Assembly: GCA_002699105.1 (NCBI GenBank)
Contig: PABJ01000020.1
Span: 1-41,259 of the forward strand
DNA: 41,259 nt
Reading direction: 5' to 3'
From: Ectothiorhodospiraceae bacterium
GTDB taxonomy: Bacteria > Bacteroidota > Ignavibacteria > SZUA-365 > GCA-2699105
Shown: positions 9,258 through 18,896 of the stretch, in pieces
How positions within the stretch are numbered: the first letter of the stretch is position 1
Layout: every line of letters starts with the position of its first letter
The notes under the pieces: model-generated
Databases searched by the model: none
Seen by the model: the letters and a program-made list of their open reading frames with translations, nothing else
What the model was told of the DNA's origin: nothing
Position numbers and translations under genes: made by a program

Positions 9258-9859
9258 TGCTTGACGTCGAAACTTACTTTAAACTCATCGTCACCGGTTC
9301 TGTGAATTCCGGTAAAACCACGTTCGTTAAAACGATCAGTGAGATAGAAGCATTTACCACGGACGAAATGGCGACCGAGGACGATGTGATGCAGCTAAAG
9401 CAGCTCACGACCGTTGCCATGGATTACGGCCGTAGGACGATCGACGACGACATCGTTCTTCACATTTATGGCACGCCAGGGCAGGAACGATTCGATTTCA
9501 TGTGGGACATACTCGTCGTTGGGGCGTTTGGTGTCATCTTCCTCGCAGATAGTACGGATAAACCCAGCCTGGAGAAGACGAAGAACATCATCGCCTTTTT
9601 CACTGAGCGCTATGATCTCCCATACCTGATGTGCGTGACAAAGCTCGACCTAGCGGACTCGATCGGCTACGACGAAGTGGTGGATTTTATAAATCAGCCG
9701 CAAATAAAAACAATTCCGTTGAAGACAATTGATCCGAATGAATGTATGAACGCCTTGGTGACCTTCTTGACGTTAGCAGTGCAGAAAGAAGAGGACACCG
9801 AGTCCGGCGATGATAATGGGATTGACGGTGCGGATCTCATCGCCAATATAGGGAACTGA
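9257..9859 (+). CDS. Small Ras-like GTPase, CvnD-like
   Basis: G1 'GSVNSGKTTFV', G3-region 'YGTPGQERFDFMWDILVVGAFGVIFLADS', G4 'TKLD'; the GTPGQ.RF.FMWD...GA signature resembles conservon CvnD GTPases. Confidence 0.85.
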   Translation: MLDVETYFKLIVTGSVNSGKTTFVKTISEIEAFTTDEMATEDDVMQLKQLTTVAMDYGRRTIDDDIVLHIYGTPGQERFDFMWDILVVGAFGVIFLADSTDKPSLEKTKNIIAFFTERYDLPYLMCVTKLDLADSIGYDEVVDFINQPQIKTIPLKTIDPNECMNALVTFLTLAVQKEEDTESGDDNGIDGADLIANIGN

Positions 9860-9878
9860 CCCTCCTGAATTTTCCTTC

Positions 9879-10973
9879 CTACTCCGTCTCTTCGGACTCA
9901 TCAATGCTTGGTTTGTTCAAAGGCCCGGCAAGTTTATCCGTGTTCCAGGCAAAGTACTCTGCATCGTTATACCACTTGAAGTATCGCGATGCGTACTCCT
10001 TTCCCGATGCGATGAGTGCATCTGCAGTCCTGTCATCTAGGTCGAATTGCATCGATTTCACGCCCATTGTATCGATGAATACGGTTCTGTGCCAGTCGTC
10101 GTTGTGGATGTGATAGTTCGACTGCCCTTCTATCATCATTTCGATGATACTCCAGGTAAATCCAAAAAAATCGTCGATCCTTACATTCGGGTATTCCGAC
10201 TGATCGCGGAATGTGGCTACTCTTTTAGATGTCCCTAGCCGAAAACCGAGTGTTTCAACATTGTAGACGTAGGGCGATATTTCGCGACCAGAGCTCTTCA
10301 ACGAGGCGTTGTGTGTATCATAGTAGTCGGTTCGTAGCATGTGCCGGTCGCGCATCTCCTCGGCGATGTATTTCTCGCGATCAAATACCTTTACCAGGGA
10401 GTTGCCGGTAAGTGCCCCGTCGGTGTAATAGTCACCACGAATGTTCTGTTTCGCAGCGAAAATGAACGGGATTGACATTGTCAGACGCACTGCATCGGCC
10501 ACGGGGAGGCGCGGGGTGTGTTCGATGGAAAACAATTCGGAGTGACCAGTTGAAATGTTTGTGCTGATGTAGTACTGATCGATAAACCCCTTCGAATCGC
10601 GCTGTTCGTGCAGTTCCTTGAACGTCGCTTCGCTGTTCCCAGTCTTCTGCTTAATGATATTGGCGACCCAGGAACGCAGGAAATCGCCGTCGTACCAACC
10701 GAATTCAGTCACAAGTGAGTTAACATCGAATATCGACGCCCAGGACTTATCCATGAACGAAGTAAAGCTGAGGCCTCGTATGAGGCTTTTTATCTCGCTG
10801 GTTGAATAGCCGAGTCCGATAAGCAACGCATACATAGCACCAAATGAACTCCCGCCGACGCGTTCTATCTGCCTGGTTACTTCCATCTCGTCCAACACCT
10901 CAAATGCACCGAGATACGCGAGTCCTTTCGTGCCGCCCTGTTCAAATACCAGATTCTTAAATGGATAGTTCAT
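9879..10973 (-). CDS. Patatin-like phospholipase
   Basis: 'FEQGGTKGLAYLGAFEVLDEM' oxyanion loop, 'GGSSFGAMYAL' nucleophile elbow GxSxG, 'DGA' catalytic Asp ('YYTDGALTGN'). Confidence 0.85.
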   Translation of the reverse strand: MNYPFKNLVFEQGGTKGLAYLGAFEVLDEMEVTRQIERVGGSSFGAMYALLIGLGYSTSEIKSLIRGLSFTSFMDKSWASIFDVNSLVTEFGWYDGDFLRSWVANIIKQKTGNSEATFKELHEQRDSKGFIDQYYISTNISTGHSELFSIEHTPRLPVADAVRLTMSIPFIFAAKQNIRGDYYTDGALTGNSLVKVFDREKYIAEEMRDRHMLRTDYYDTHNASLKSSGREISPYVYNVETLGFRLGTSKRVATFRDQSEYPNVRIDDFFGFTWSIIEMMIEGQSNYHIHNDDWHRTVFIDTMGVKSMQFDLDDRTADALIASGKEYASRYFKWYNDAEYFAWNTDKLAGPLNKPSIDESEETE

Positions 10974-11033
10974 AGTCTGCCACCTGCTTCATAGACTGGA
11001 CGCTTTCAACCACAATTGTGTGATGGCTAGCGA

Positions 11034-11064
11034 AAAAAATCCCCGCGCCTTGAAGGGCGTGGGG
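11034..11064 (-). terminator. Intrinsic terminator of T4P operon/receiver gene
   Basis: CCCCGCGCC-TTGAAG-GGCGTGGGG stem with minus-strand T7 run (plus AAAAAAAT at 11033-11040). Confidence 0.8.
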
Positions 11065-11088
11065 AGGTTCATTACCCGTATGGAAATG

Positions 11089-11505
11089 CTATGCGAAGCA
11101 TTTCCCAATCGTCAAAATCATTTCGTCAAGATCGACCGGCTTGCTGATTATATCGACTGCTCCGTAGGCGATAGAATCGACGGCACTTTTAATATCAGCG
11201 TATGACGTCATCATTATGGATTTTGTCTCAGGCGTATGTTTCTGAATGTGCTTCAGTATATCAAAGCCGTTCGTCTGCGGCATCCTGATATCCAGGAGTG
11301 CGAGATCAATGCGGTTACCGGCAAGAATCTCAATCGCTTCCTTGCCTTCGTAGGCGACGTGCGTATTGTATCCGGCCTTGCGCAATTGCCTGGCAATAGC
11401 ATCGCAAACGACGCGCTCATCGTCCACGACGAGTATCCATGGCTTCGTTGCATCTATGCCATCCATCGAGTCAGTCTCCACTATGTGACGCCCTTCAGTC
11501 GACAT
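11089..11505 (-). CDS. Stand-alone CheY-like response regulator receiver
   Basis: 'KPWILVVDDERVVCDAIARQLRKAGYNTHVAYEGKEAIEILAGNRIDLALLDIRMPQTNGFDILKHI...SYADIKSAVDSIAYGAVDIISKPVDLDEM'; no output domain. Confidence 0.9.
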   Translation of the reverse strand: MSTEGRHIVETDSMDGIDATKPWILVVDDERVVCDAIARQLRKAGYNTHVAYEGKEAIEILAGNRIDLALLDIRMPQTNGFDILKHIQKHTPETKSIMMTSYADIKSAVDSIAYGAVDIISKPVDLDEMILTIGKCFA

Positions 11506-12816
11506 TTATTCTTCGTTAGCCTTCAGCTTCGCTGCATCGATTTGCTCGAGCAGATTCTTCCGCAGCTTCTTTATCCGTTCCGATTCCCGCTGCAACGTTT
11601 TCTGGCCAACTTTGATTTCATTGAGCTTGCTCGAGAGACGCGTTTCGAGCGATGGGAGGATCCGCGCTTTCAGGATGATGATGAGTTCCTTGCGGACAGT
11701 TTGCACTTCGTCATACCCGAATAGGTACTTCAATCCGAAAACCCACCACGGAAGATCCTTCAGGAATGGTACCCCTCTCCGGATAGTCGTGTAATCATTC
11801 GAAAACAGCCCACCTACTGCGGTTTCCTCTTCGTTGAGAAGGAGTACGGATGTCTCGGCAACGGTTTTATTGATGATAGTCCGCTGAGGATCCGGTACGA
11901 ACGTACTGCGTTCCGCCTGGATGAGCAGATGAACAAACTCAATGGAATCGACCATAAGTACAGTCGGTGTCACGTTGATGATCGTACCCGTGCTATAGAA
12001 TTTTTCGACGGTGTTACCGGAAAAGTCGAGCTGAGTAACCGAGATATCGGCGCCGACTTGAATTCGTCCGGTCTCGTTCGAACGTACTGTAATGGATGGG
12101 CGAGAGATGAGCTCTCCGAGGTTCTCGGATTCGATCATCTGCAGCACGGCAAGCACATCAACGGTGTTACCAAACGAACGAAGGACGGTCTTTTCCCCAA
12201 ACTCAATACCGGTTTGTTCGCTGCCGCCGCCACCACCGCCGCCTTCACCACCTTCCTGGCCTTGCGGCTGGAACTCTGTCGAACCCCAATTGATGACACC
12301 CGTCTGTACGTTGGTGCTGGGTGTGTGATTCGTTAATGCCCAGTCGACACCAAGGCGCTCAAGTTCGGTGCGGTTAGCCTCGAAGAAGATTGCCGAAATC
12401 TCGACCTCACGGGTTTCGATCGCGTTCTCCGCTGTAAGCGTATCGGTAACCACTCCGCCGCCATCGGGGATAGGGAAGACACGCACGTAGTCCGGTGTCT
12501 CCTGGTACCAATAGTTATTGACACGCAGGACCACCTCAAATGCATCCTTCCAGTACATCCGCTGGACGTTCACCTTAATCGGCTTGTTGCTGGAACTCTC
12601 GATAACAAGGACCTTGTCTTCGAACCGTTTGAAGGAATTCTTGAAAATCTCGAGTGCTGTATTGAGAGGTGTCTCCCCAGAAATCGTAATCAGCTCATCG
12701 GGGGCGATATAGTTCTTAATCGGCGGCCGTCCCTGCGCATTGGCTTGCGCCTGAAGAAGAAGCAGGCCAAGCGCACAAAGCGCGATCGTTGCATATTGTC
12801 GTAAAGTCTTCATCAC
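11506..12816 (-). CDS. pilQ: Type IV pilus secretin (PilQ/GspD-like, short form)
   Basis: Signal peptide; short N-domain then secretin core 'ETREVEISAIFFEANRTELERLGVDW...LISRPSITVRSNETGRIQVGADISV...TSVLLLNEEETAVGGLFSNDYTTIRRGVPFLKDLPWWVFGLKYLFG...RKELIIILKARIL'. Confidence 0.85.
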   Translation of the reverse strand: MMKTLRQYATIALCALGLLLLQAQANAQGRPPIKNYIAPDELITISGETPLNTALEIFKNSFKRFEDKVLVIESSSNKPIKVNVQRMYWKDAFEVVLRVNNYWYQETPDYVRVFPIPDGGGVVTDTLTAENAIETREVEISAIFFEANRTELERLGVDWALTNHTPSTNVQTGVINWGSTEFQPQGQEGGEGGGGGGGSEQTGIEFGEKTVLRSFGNTVDVLAVLQMIESENLGELISRPSITVRSNETGRIQVGADISVTQLDFSGNTVEKFYSTGTIINVTPTVLMVDSIEFVHLLIQAERSTFVPDPQRTIINKTVAETSVLLLNEEETAVGGLFSNDYTTIRRGVPFLKDLPWWVFGLKYLFGYDEVQTVRKELIIILKARILPSLETRLSSKLNEIKVGQKTLQRESERIKKLRKNLLEQIDAAKLKANEE

Positions 12817-13721
12817 TACCTACTCTTTATGTCGTTCAGATTGTATTCTTTCCACGTAAGGATGTACCGCTCTTGAATGCCGCCCTTATTGAGCTGGAAT
12901 TCAACCTGTTTCCGGTCGAACATGATCTTCGATACATACCCGAGATAGACGCGGTCGCCTTCTTCGAGCTCGACGCTCTGGCCGCTCTGATCTATGATGT
13001 ATGCGAAATCTTCCGTGAGCGAGACAAGCGTAGAGTTCTCTACCTCAGGTAGTCCGTGGACGTTCGGCGGAATCTCTATCGTCACGATGGAGCGGAACGG
13101 GTTGTTGGCGATAACCGGGATGCGCGTTTGTGATAGGGGTTGCAGATCTGCACTATCCGCGAATAGCGGCTGGTCGGAGTAATACGCCAGCAGATCTGCG
13201 TCGAATTGTACTTCATGCACAATGATGCCAAGCTCGTCGTCTACCCGGTGAACTTCACGGAGATCGACGTTATTCAGCTTCATGACGCGCGGTCCGAATT
13301 CCAAATACTGAACCAGGCGGGCAAAACTATCGAACGGTCCCTGCCCTGCAAGGTGATACCGTACATAGCCGCATCCTTGCTGCTCCACCTGCTCCTGAGT
13401 GATGACATTGAGGTCCAATTCAGGGCTCAATCTCAGTATCTGGTTCAGGTACATATTGGTATAACTTGCCTTTTCTGTCGTCGGCATGGTTTTCGGACGC
13501 AGGCGCCAGAGGACGTCGAGAGATTCGGCACGGTACTTCGCCCGTTCGAGTTGATCCTGGAGCTGTGCGACGTTTTGGAATTTGGCGCGGATCTCTTCGC
13601 GTTCCTTACTTATGTCTTTAAGTTCGCCGGCCTGCATAAGGAAAACATACACGCCGCCGCCGCCCGCGATGAGGAGGAACATAACACCAAGGATGATCGA
13701 GTTTTTGGTTGCGTATGTCAT
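12816..13721 (-). CDS. PilO-like/PilP-like fused T4P alignment protein
   Basis: N-terminal TM + coiled coil + PilO-like region, C-terminal 'NPFRSIVTIEIPP...SVELEEGDRVYLGYVSKIMFDRKQVEFQLNKGGIQERYIL' resembling PilP/GspC HR domain; position between secretin and PilM/N-like gene. Confidence 0.6.
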   Translation of the reverse strand: MTYATKNSIILGVMFLLIAGGGGVYVFLMQAGELKDISKEREEIRAKFQNVAQLQDQLERAKYRAESLDVLWRLRPKTMPTTEKASYTNMYLNQILRLSPELDLNVITQEQVEQQGCGYVRYHLAGQGPFDSFARLVQYLEFGPRVMKLNNVDLREVHRVDDELGIIVHEVQFDADLLAYYSDQPLFADSADLQPLSQTRIPVIANNPFRSIVTIEIPPNVHGLPEVENSTLVSLTEDFAYIIDQSGQSVELEEGDRVYLGYVSKIMFDRKQVEFQLNKGGIQERYILTWKEYNLNDIKSR

Positions 13722-15403
13722 TTGCTCAGATCCTCCATAAGCTGCTGGAGTTTTTCATCTTCCTCTGGGGGAGGGACATCATCGTCTCCTGTTACACCGC
13801 TGATGGGTGCATCGCCCCCGGCAACATCGCCAATCGCCGTTTGGATAGTGTCGTGCCAACGATGAGCCCTGGAGCCTGAATATGGGTAGTGTTCCTCGAG
13901 CATGAGTCCGAAATCGAAATCGTACACCTTGGTTTCGGATATCTGCTCAACTGTAATCTCACGGAGTTGGGTATCGCCAATTCGATGGGATAGACTGGGG
14001 ATACTCCCGCGCGAAGTGCTATATCCTGTCAAAATATATCCTCCGGTCTCAACTTCTGGACGCATTTCACGGAACCAGACATTACCGAGCGAGGCTGTCG
14101 CGTTGGCAAGCGTATCTAAGGTCTCGGACCAACGTTCGCTGCTAATGAGAAGCGTATCAAGGGTTGTCGCCGCCGAAAGGATATCCGTCGATCGAGTTTC
14201 AAGTGTGTTTATTTCATCAATCAATGCTTGCTGGCGAGCCAGCTCGGCGCGTTCCTGATTCAACGCATCCCGCTCTGCGGATATCCGGCCGAGATTCTGC
14301 ACGCCTTGATACCCGATGCCGAGTACAGAGGCAATGATGAGGAAGATCAGCAAGAAGCCATGCCATTTGAGCTGCAGCGTGTTGGTTTGCTGACGGATCT
14401 TTGGAGGAACGATATTGATATCGTAAAACAGCTCGCTCTTCGGCAAGAGCTTTTGCCATGCTGCCGAGATCGGCAGGACGAAGTTATGAATATCCTTGAA
14501 TTCTTCAGTCTTCGGATGGTTCACACGAAGCTTTGTCAGCGAATGAAAAATCGCATACGGATTGTTGGCGAGTATTTCATCGCGCAACCCCATTGACTCA
14601 GCTGCTCCTGCTAGAACGACTTTGTCGGCCTTTGGGAAGCCTGCGAGCTCAGCTGCCAGCTCGATCCGGTTGTTGAGCATGGAAACATATTCTTGGTTTC
14701 CTGCGCCTTGCTGAATCGGCGGTGCGATGAAGTGCAAGTCGGGGCCACGGAGAACGTAAAACCGAGTCTCATCCTTCCCTACATAGATCAGGTGTACAAC
14801 TTCGCCTGCTTTAAACCGGAAGTGTGCACGTGTGATGTTTACGAGCGCTATGTCGTTCGTAGTTATGTGTGTCACCTTTGTTGGCTTCTTGTCGACGCCA
14901 AGAGGGGCACTTAAAGTCGAGAGGATTGGCGGAATCTCAAGTAGGGCGGCAGTCAACACTTTTTCATCGCCTATTTTAGCAATGTCTATCTGATCCTTGC
15001 TTAACGCGATGTTGTTCGTTTTGCTAACCTCTGCGATGATACGATCGATCACTGCCGAACCCTTGTCTTTCGGATCTGCATCTAAGATATCCGTTCGGAC
15101 GGTTGGATCGCTGAACGAGACGGCGATTGTTGCGCCGCGTACATAGTTTGATTGAAGGAAATCGTGAAGTTCCGAGTAATCCGGAGTATCAAGGTCGCCA
15201 GACGCCAGTTCGCCGAAGTCCGAACTTCCATCAAGACTATCAGATTTTGCGGTGAATGCTACCTCGTGATGCGGGAGTTCGAGCGTACCCACACTCATCA
15301 CCTCGAGTTTTTGACCGACCTTGCCTACCGTCGCTAAACGGAGAAGATCGCCTTCCAGTGAGAGCCCTATGCAGACGTCAGATGCTTTTTGATTCGAAGC
15401 CAT
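13718..15403 (-). CDS. PilM-like (actin-like) / PilN-like fused T4P protein
   Basis: 561 aa; N-terminal ~340 aa soluble, then TM 'WHGFLLIFLIIASVLGIGYQGV' and PilN-like coiled coil/periplasmic region; ATGA overlap with PilO/P-like gene. Confidence 0.6.
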   Translation of the reverse strand: MASNQKASDVCIGLSLEGDLLRLATVGKVGQKLEVMSVGTLELPHHEVAFTAKSDSLDGSSDFGELASGDLDTPDYSELHDFLQSNYVRGATIAVSFSDPTVRTDILDADPKDKGSAVIDRIIAEVSKTNNIALSKDQIDIAKIGDEKVLTAALLEIPPILSTLSAPLGVDKKPTKVTHITTNDIALVNITRAHFRFKAGEVVHLIYVGKDETRFYVLRGPDLHFIAPPIQQGAGNQEYVSMLNNRIELAAELAGFPKADKVVLAGAAESMGLRDEILANNPYAIFHSLTKLRVNHPKTEEFKDIHNFVLPISAAWQKLLPKSELFYDINIVPPKIRQQTNTLQLKWHGFLLIFLIIASVLGIGYQGVQNLGRISAERDALNQERAELARQQALIDEINTLETRSTDILSAATTLDTLLISSERWSETLDTLANATASLGNVWFREMRPEVETGGYILTGYSTSRGSIPSLSHRIGDTQLREITVEQISETKVYDFDFGLMLEEHYPYSGSRAHRWHDTIQTAIGDVAGGDAPISGVTGDDDVPPPEEDEKLQQLMEDLSK

Positions 15404-15418
15404 GTGTATTCCAGTGGT

Positions 15419-16747
15419 TTATTGCATCGCGAGCAATTGCTTCATTCGCTTCTTGTTGTTTGCGTAGTTCATCGCCTCGGTAGTCGTGATTTTACGCATC
15501 TTCACAAGCCGCTTGAGATCCTGCTCCATGGTGATCATACCGAGATCCGCGCCTTCCGCTATCATCTGGTAGATCTCACCTGTATTGCCGTTTTTGATCG
15601 CAGAGCGCACAGACGGTGTCACTACCAGCACCTCTTTCGCCAATGTACGTTTCCCGTCCGTCGTGGGCGGAAGTTTTTGCGAAACAACAAGGCGCAACAC
15701 ATCCGCGAGACGGTTCCTCACGCGGTCCTGTTCGATTGGTGGTACCTCGCCAATGATACGGTCGATACTTTCGACGGCAGATGATGTATGGAGAGTCGAG
15801 AACACTTTATGTCCGGAGTCCGTAATCTCGATTGCGGCCATAATCGTATCCGGATCGCGCATTTCACCGATCATCACGATGTCCGGATCCTGGCGCAATG
15901 CCTGTACAGTGCCTTCCTTGAACGATAGCACATCGCGACCGACTTCGCGATGCCGAATGATGGACCGTTTCGGAGTATGGACATATTCAACAGGAGATGC
16001 GACGACTACGATATGTGAATCTGATTCTTGATTATTCATATCGATGATCGCATCCAACGTGGTCGACTTTCCGGAACCTGTGATACCGGTAATGAGGATC
16101 AGTCCTTCCTTCGTAAACCGAAGATTGGTGATGTTCGTGACGTTCTGGTGGAAGTTGTATGACGAGTACTCTCGAACCGTGGCATTGATAGCGCGCATGT
16201 TCATGCCGAGCGAATCAAGATCGAAATACGCTGTTCCACGATACCGATGCATCGTCCCCTCAACCTGCGTTTGAAACGAAAAATCCAAACTACGTTTTTC
16301 GAGAAGTGTAATTCGTTGTTTCGCAGTAACAAGACCTTGGATCATAACATCGGTGAGGAGTGTTGGGATCTCGGGTAGATCAAGTTGCGGAGTTTTATCG
16401 CCATGTATACGCATCCAGATATGTCCCCGGGCACCAAAACTCCCAAGATCGATATCCGAAGCATCAGTTTTACGCATTCGGAGTAGTACCGCCTCATAGA
16501 ACTGGCGTATAACCTGTATCGCACGTTCATCTACTGAATCTAGCTTCTTCGAGATGAATTCCTGGCGTTCCAGACCGAACATGTATGAGGGCATGTCCTT
16601 GACTACGTAGTTCATCGCCGCGAGGGCGTTTTTTACTAGTGGCTCAGGGAGCGACGGGACTCCATGTGGCGGCTGGAGTCCGTTCGAATCCTTTTGCACA
16701 GGAGCTTGCGGCGGTGCCGCCGTCGTTTGTCTATTGGCCTGATTCAT
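15419..16747 (-). CDS. pilT: PilT-like type IV pilus retraction ATPase
   Basis: Walker A 'LITGITGSGKSTTLDAIIDMNNQ', Asp box, Walker B 'DPDIVMIGEMRDPDTIMAAIEITDSGHKVFSTLHTSSAVESIDRII'. Confidence 0.88.
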   Translation of the reverse strand: MNQANRQTTAAPPQAPVQKDSNGLQPPHGVPSLPEPLVKNALAAMNYVVKDMPSYMFGLERQEFISKKLDSVDERAIQVIRQFYEAVLLRMRKTDASDIDLGSFGARGHIWMRIHGDKTPQLDLPEIPTLLTDVMIQGLVTAKQRITLLEKRSLDFSFQTQVEGTMHRYRGTAYFDLDSLGMNMRAINATVREYSSYNFHQNVTNITNLRFTKEGLILITGITGSGKSTTLDAIIDMNNQESDSHIVVVASPVEYVHTPKRSIIRHREVGRDVLSFKEGTVQALRQDPDIVMIGEMRDPDTIMAAIEITDSGHKVFSTLHTSSAVESIDRIIGEVPPIEQDRVRNRLADVLRLVVSQKLPPTTDGKRTLAKEVLVVTPSVRSAIKNGNTGEIYQMIAEGADLGMITMEQDLKRLVKMRKITTTEAMNYANNKKRMKQLLAMQ

Positions 16748-17096
16748 TCTTCGTAGTGCCTTTTCAAATCAATAGCACAGAGGTTGCAAGTGTCTGTTCA
16801 ATCGATATGAGCCCCAAGTTTACTTTGAAGCTAGTTGCTCTGTTCAGTTGAACTAACATTTGAGCCTCCTGTTGCAATCAATTGAATTCATTGTAGATAA
16901 CAAGACTCGTCGCGAGAAGTATATGACTTTCCCGTCTCAGAATCCAGAAAAAACTGGCAATTCTTGCGAATTCTGCCAAATGGCGTATGGACTGTTGCGC
17001 GTTCTCTTTGCGTTCTTGCCCAATGGCGCCGGTAATTGATGAACTAAATCCGCATAGATGACGCATTCTTGTTGCACCTTCTCTTGCTGTTCAAGA

Positions 17097-18896
17097 TCAG
17101 GCAGTTGTGACTGCTGCGACTTCATGGAAGGACGTACCGCCTTCTTTCACTCGTTCGCGCGCAGATGCACGAAGTGTCAGCATACCTTGACTTATGGCAG
17201 TCTGGCGAATTTTTTCTTCATCAATATTTTCACCTGAATCAAAAATGATCTTGCGGACCTCAGGGGAGAAGTGCAACGATTCATGGATGCCCATTCTCCC
17301 CTTGTATCCGCTGTTGCATTTTGAGCAGCCAACCGGCTCGTAGAACGTCTCATTCTCTATTTCTTCGTCGGTGAATCCGAGCGCTTTGGCCTCGACCACA
17401 TCGACCTCTTCGATCTCTTTTTTACAGTTCGTGCAGAGACGGCGGACAAGACGCTGCGCGACAACCAGATTGATCGCGTATGCAATCAGGAATGTTTCGA
17501 CGCCCATCTTGAAGAGACGCGTCACTGCCGAGGGTGCATCGTTCGTATGGAGTGTCGAGAACACAAGGTGACCGGTATTCGCCATCTTGATGGCGGTTTC
17601 GGCCGTGATCTTATCGCGCATCTCACCAACCATCACGATATCGGGATCGTGTCGAAGGATTGCACGAATCGCCTGTTCGAAGCTGAGCTTCGGTGCGATC
17701 TTCAACTGCCGTGCGCCGTGAATCACGTACTCGACCGGATCTTCAACCGTGAGTACGTTCACTTCCGGCGTAACAACAGCGTAAAGCGCGGCAACCAGGG
17801 TGGTGGACTTACCGGAACCGGTCGGACCAGTGAGGATGACAAGTCCCTGCGGCTGGCGAATGGCATCGTTGAACCATTTGAGTGCCATTTTCTGGAAGCC
17901 GATCTTCGAGATATCCTTGATGACCTTTCTGTCATCGAGGATACGAATAACGATACTTTCGTACCGGAGGTGGAATTCCTGCCCGACAACCGGGATGATG
18001 GAGACACGGAACCGGATTACGCTGTTATCGATGACACGCTGAATGAAACCGTCCTGGGCTCGGTCGCGCTCAAAACGATCGACGTTACGGCTTCTATCCT
18101 TAACCACGGCGATGACTGCCTCCGGGCGCGGGCCTTCCAGGCATTGCCAGAGCTGCAGCTTACCATCGATGCGGAATCTGAAGTCGGTAGCGCGGGGGCT
18201 TTTCGGAACGATGTGCACATCAGACGTGCCCTTGCGCGTACCTTCCACGAGACAGCCCTCGAAGAAGTTGATGAGCATGCTCTTGTTGATTTCCTTATCG
18301 AGAGCATCTTCATCGACCTGTGCCGTTTCAAACTCGACCGCATCGATTTCTTCTTCTACATCCTTGATTTGCTCAAGGAAGGTATTTTCGCCGCGTAATA
18401 GCGAGTCGAGATGCGGCTGAAGCTGTGAAAGTTTGACGTAGTACGTCTCGTACTTTCGGGCTTTGAAATAATAGGCTATCCGGGGGATCGTCTTATGCGT
18501 CGGATCGGAGGCGATGATGATGAGCTTTTCCGGAACGTTCTCATCATATTTCAGCGGCAGTGCCTTTGCTTCAGCTACTTCGCGCTTTTGCTCGGAGGTT
18601 AGCCCTTCAAGAAGCTGCTTGATGTAGCTGATCCGGCGCTCATCCATAACGCCTTCGTTGAGATCGAGTTCCTTGAACGCATAGATCTTTGCGATCTCGG
18701 AATAGACTGCGTCGTGGTCGATCTTGAACTCGGATACGAGGATCTGCGCAATGCTGCGCTGCCCGTTCCCTTGTTCTTTCTCCTTGACAGCGAGGGCCTT
18801 GGTGATCGTTTCTTTATCGACAACCCCGCGCTGAAGGAGGACGAACCCTACCTTATCTATCAGCCGCGGTTGTTGCGCTGGAGCTTGTGTCGCCAT
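17097..18896 (-). CDS. pilB: PilB-like type IV pilus assembly ATPase
   Basis: N-terminal MshEN-like region; 'LVILTGPTGSGKSTTLVAALYAV', 'RHDPDIVMVGEMRDKITAETAIKMANTGHLVFSTLHTNDAPSAVTRL', tetracysteine zinc motif 'CTNCKK...CSKCNSGYKGRMGIHE'. Confidence 0.93.
   Translation of the reverse strand: MATQAPAQQPRLIDKVGFVLLQRGVVDKETITKALAVKEKEQGNGQRSIAQILVSEFKIDHDAVYSEIAKIYAFKELDLNEGVMDERRISYIKQLLEGLTSEQKREVAEAKALPLKYDENVPEKLIIIASDPTHKTIPRIAYYFKARKYETYYVKLSQLQPHLDSLLRGENTFLEQIKDVEEEIDAVEFETAQVDEDALDKEINKSMLINFFEGCLVEGTRKGTSDVHIVPKSPRATDFRFRIDGKLQLWQCLEGPRPEAVIAVVKDRSRNVDRFERDRAQDGFIQRVIDNSVIRFRVSIIPVVGQEFHLRYESIVIRILDDRKVIKDISKIGFQKMALKWFNDAIRQPQGLVILTGPTGSGKSTTLVAALYAVVTPEVNVLTVEDPVEYVIHGARQLKIAPKLSFEQAIRAILRHDPDIVMVGEMRDKITAETAIKMANTGHLVFSTLHTNDAPSAVTRLFKMGVETFLIAYAINLVVAQRLVRRLCTNCKKEIEEVDVVEAKALGFTDEEIENETFYEPVGCSKCNSGYKGRMGIHESLHFSPEVRKIIFDSGENIDEEKIRQTAISQGMLTLRASARERVKEGGTSFHEVAAVTTA

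Noticed and set aside
7358-9859. Direct assignment of the GTPase/Roadblock set as MglA/MglB
   Set aside because: The GTPase signature (YGTPGQERFDFMWD) resembles CvnD more than MglA, and there are two Roadblock proteins plus an unknown partner; only a functional analogy is claimed.
12220-12260. Gly-rich codon run in the secretin (GGEGGGGGGG), considered as a frameshift or repeat artefact
   Set aside because: Frame is maintained on both sides with coherent secretin sequence; best read as a flexible insert.
16842-16853. Palindrome GTTCAGTTGAAC in the pilT-pilB gap
   Set aside because: Short 5-bp arms with no second matching copy at another T4P promoter; insufficient to call an operator.
17547-18398. 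283-aa plus-strand ORF antisense to pilB
   Set aside because: Complete overlap with a strongly conserved PilB coding region; composition (D/H/R-rich, no family motif) is typical of a shadow ORF from codon bias.
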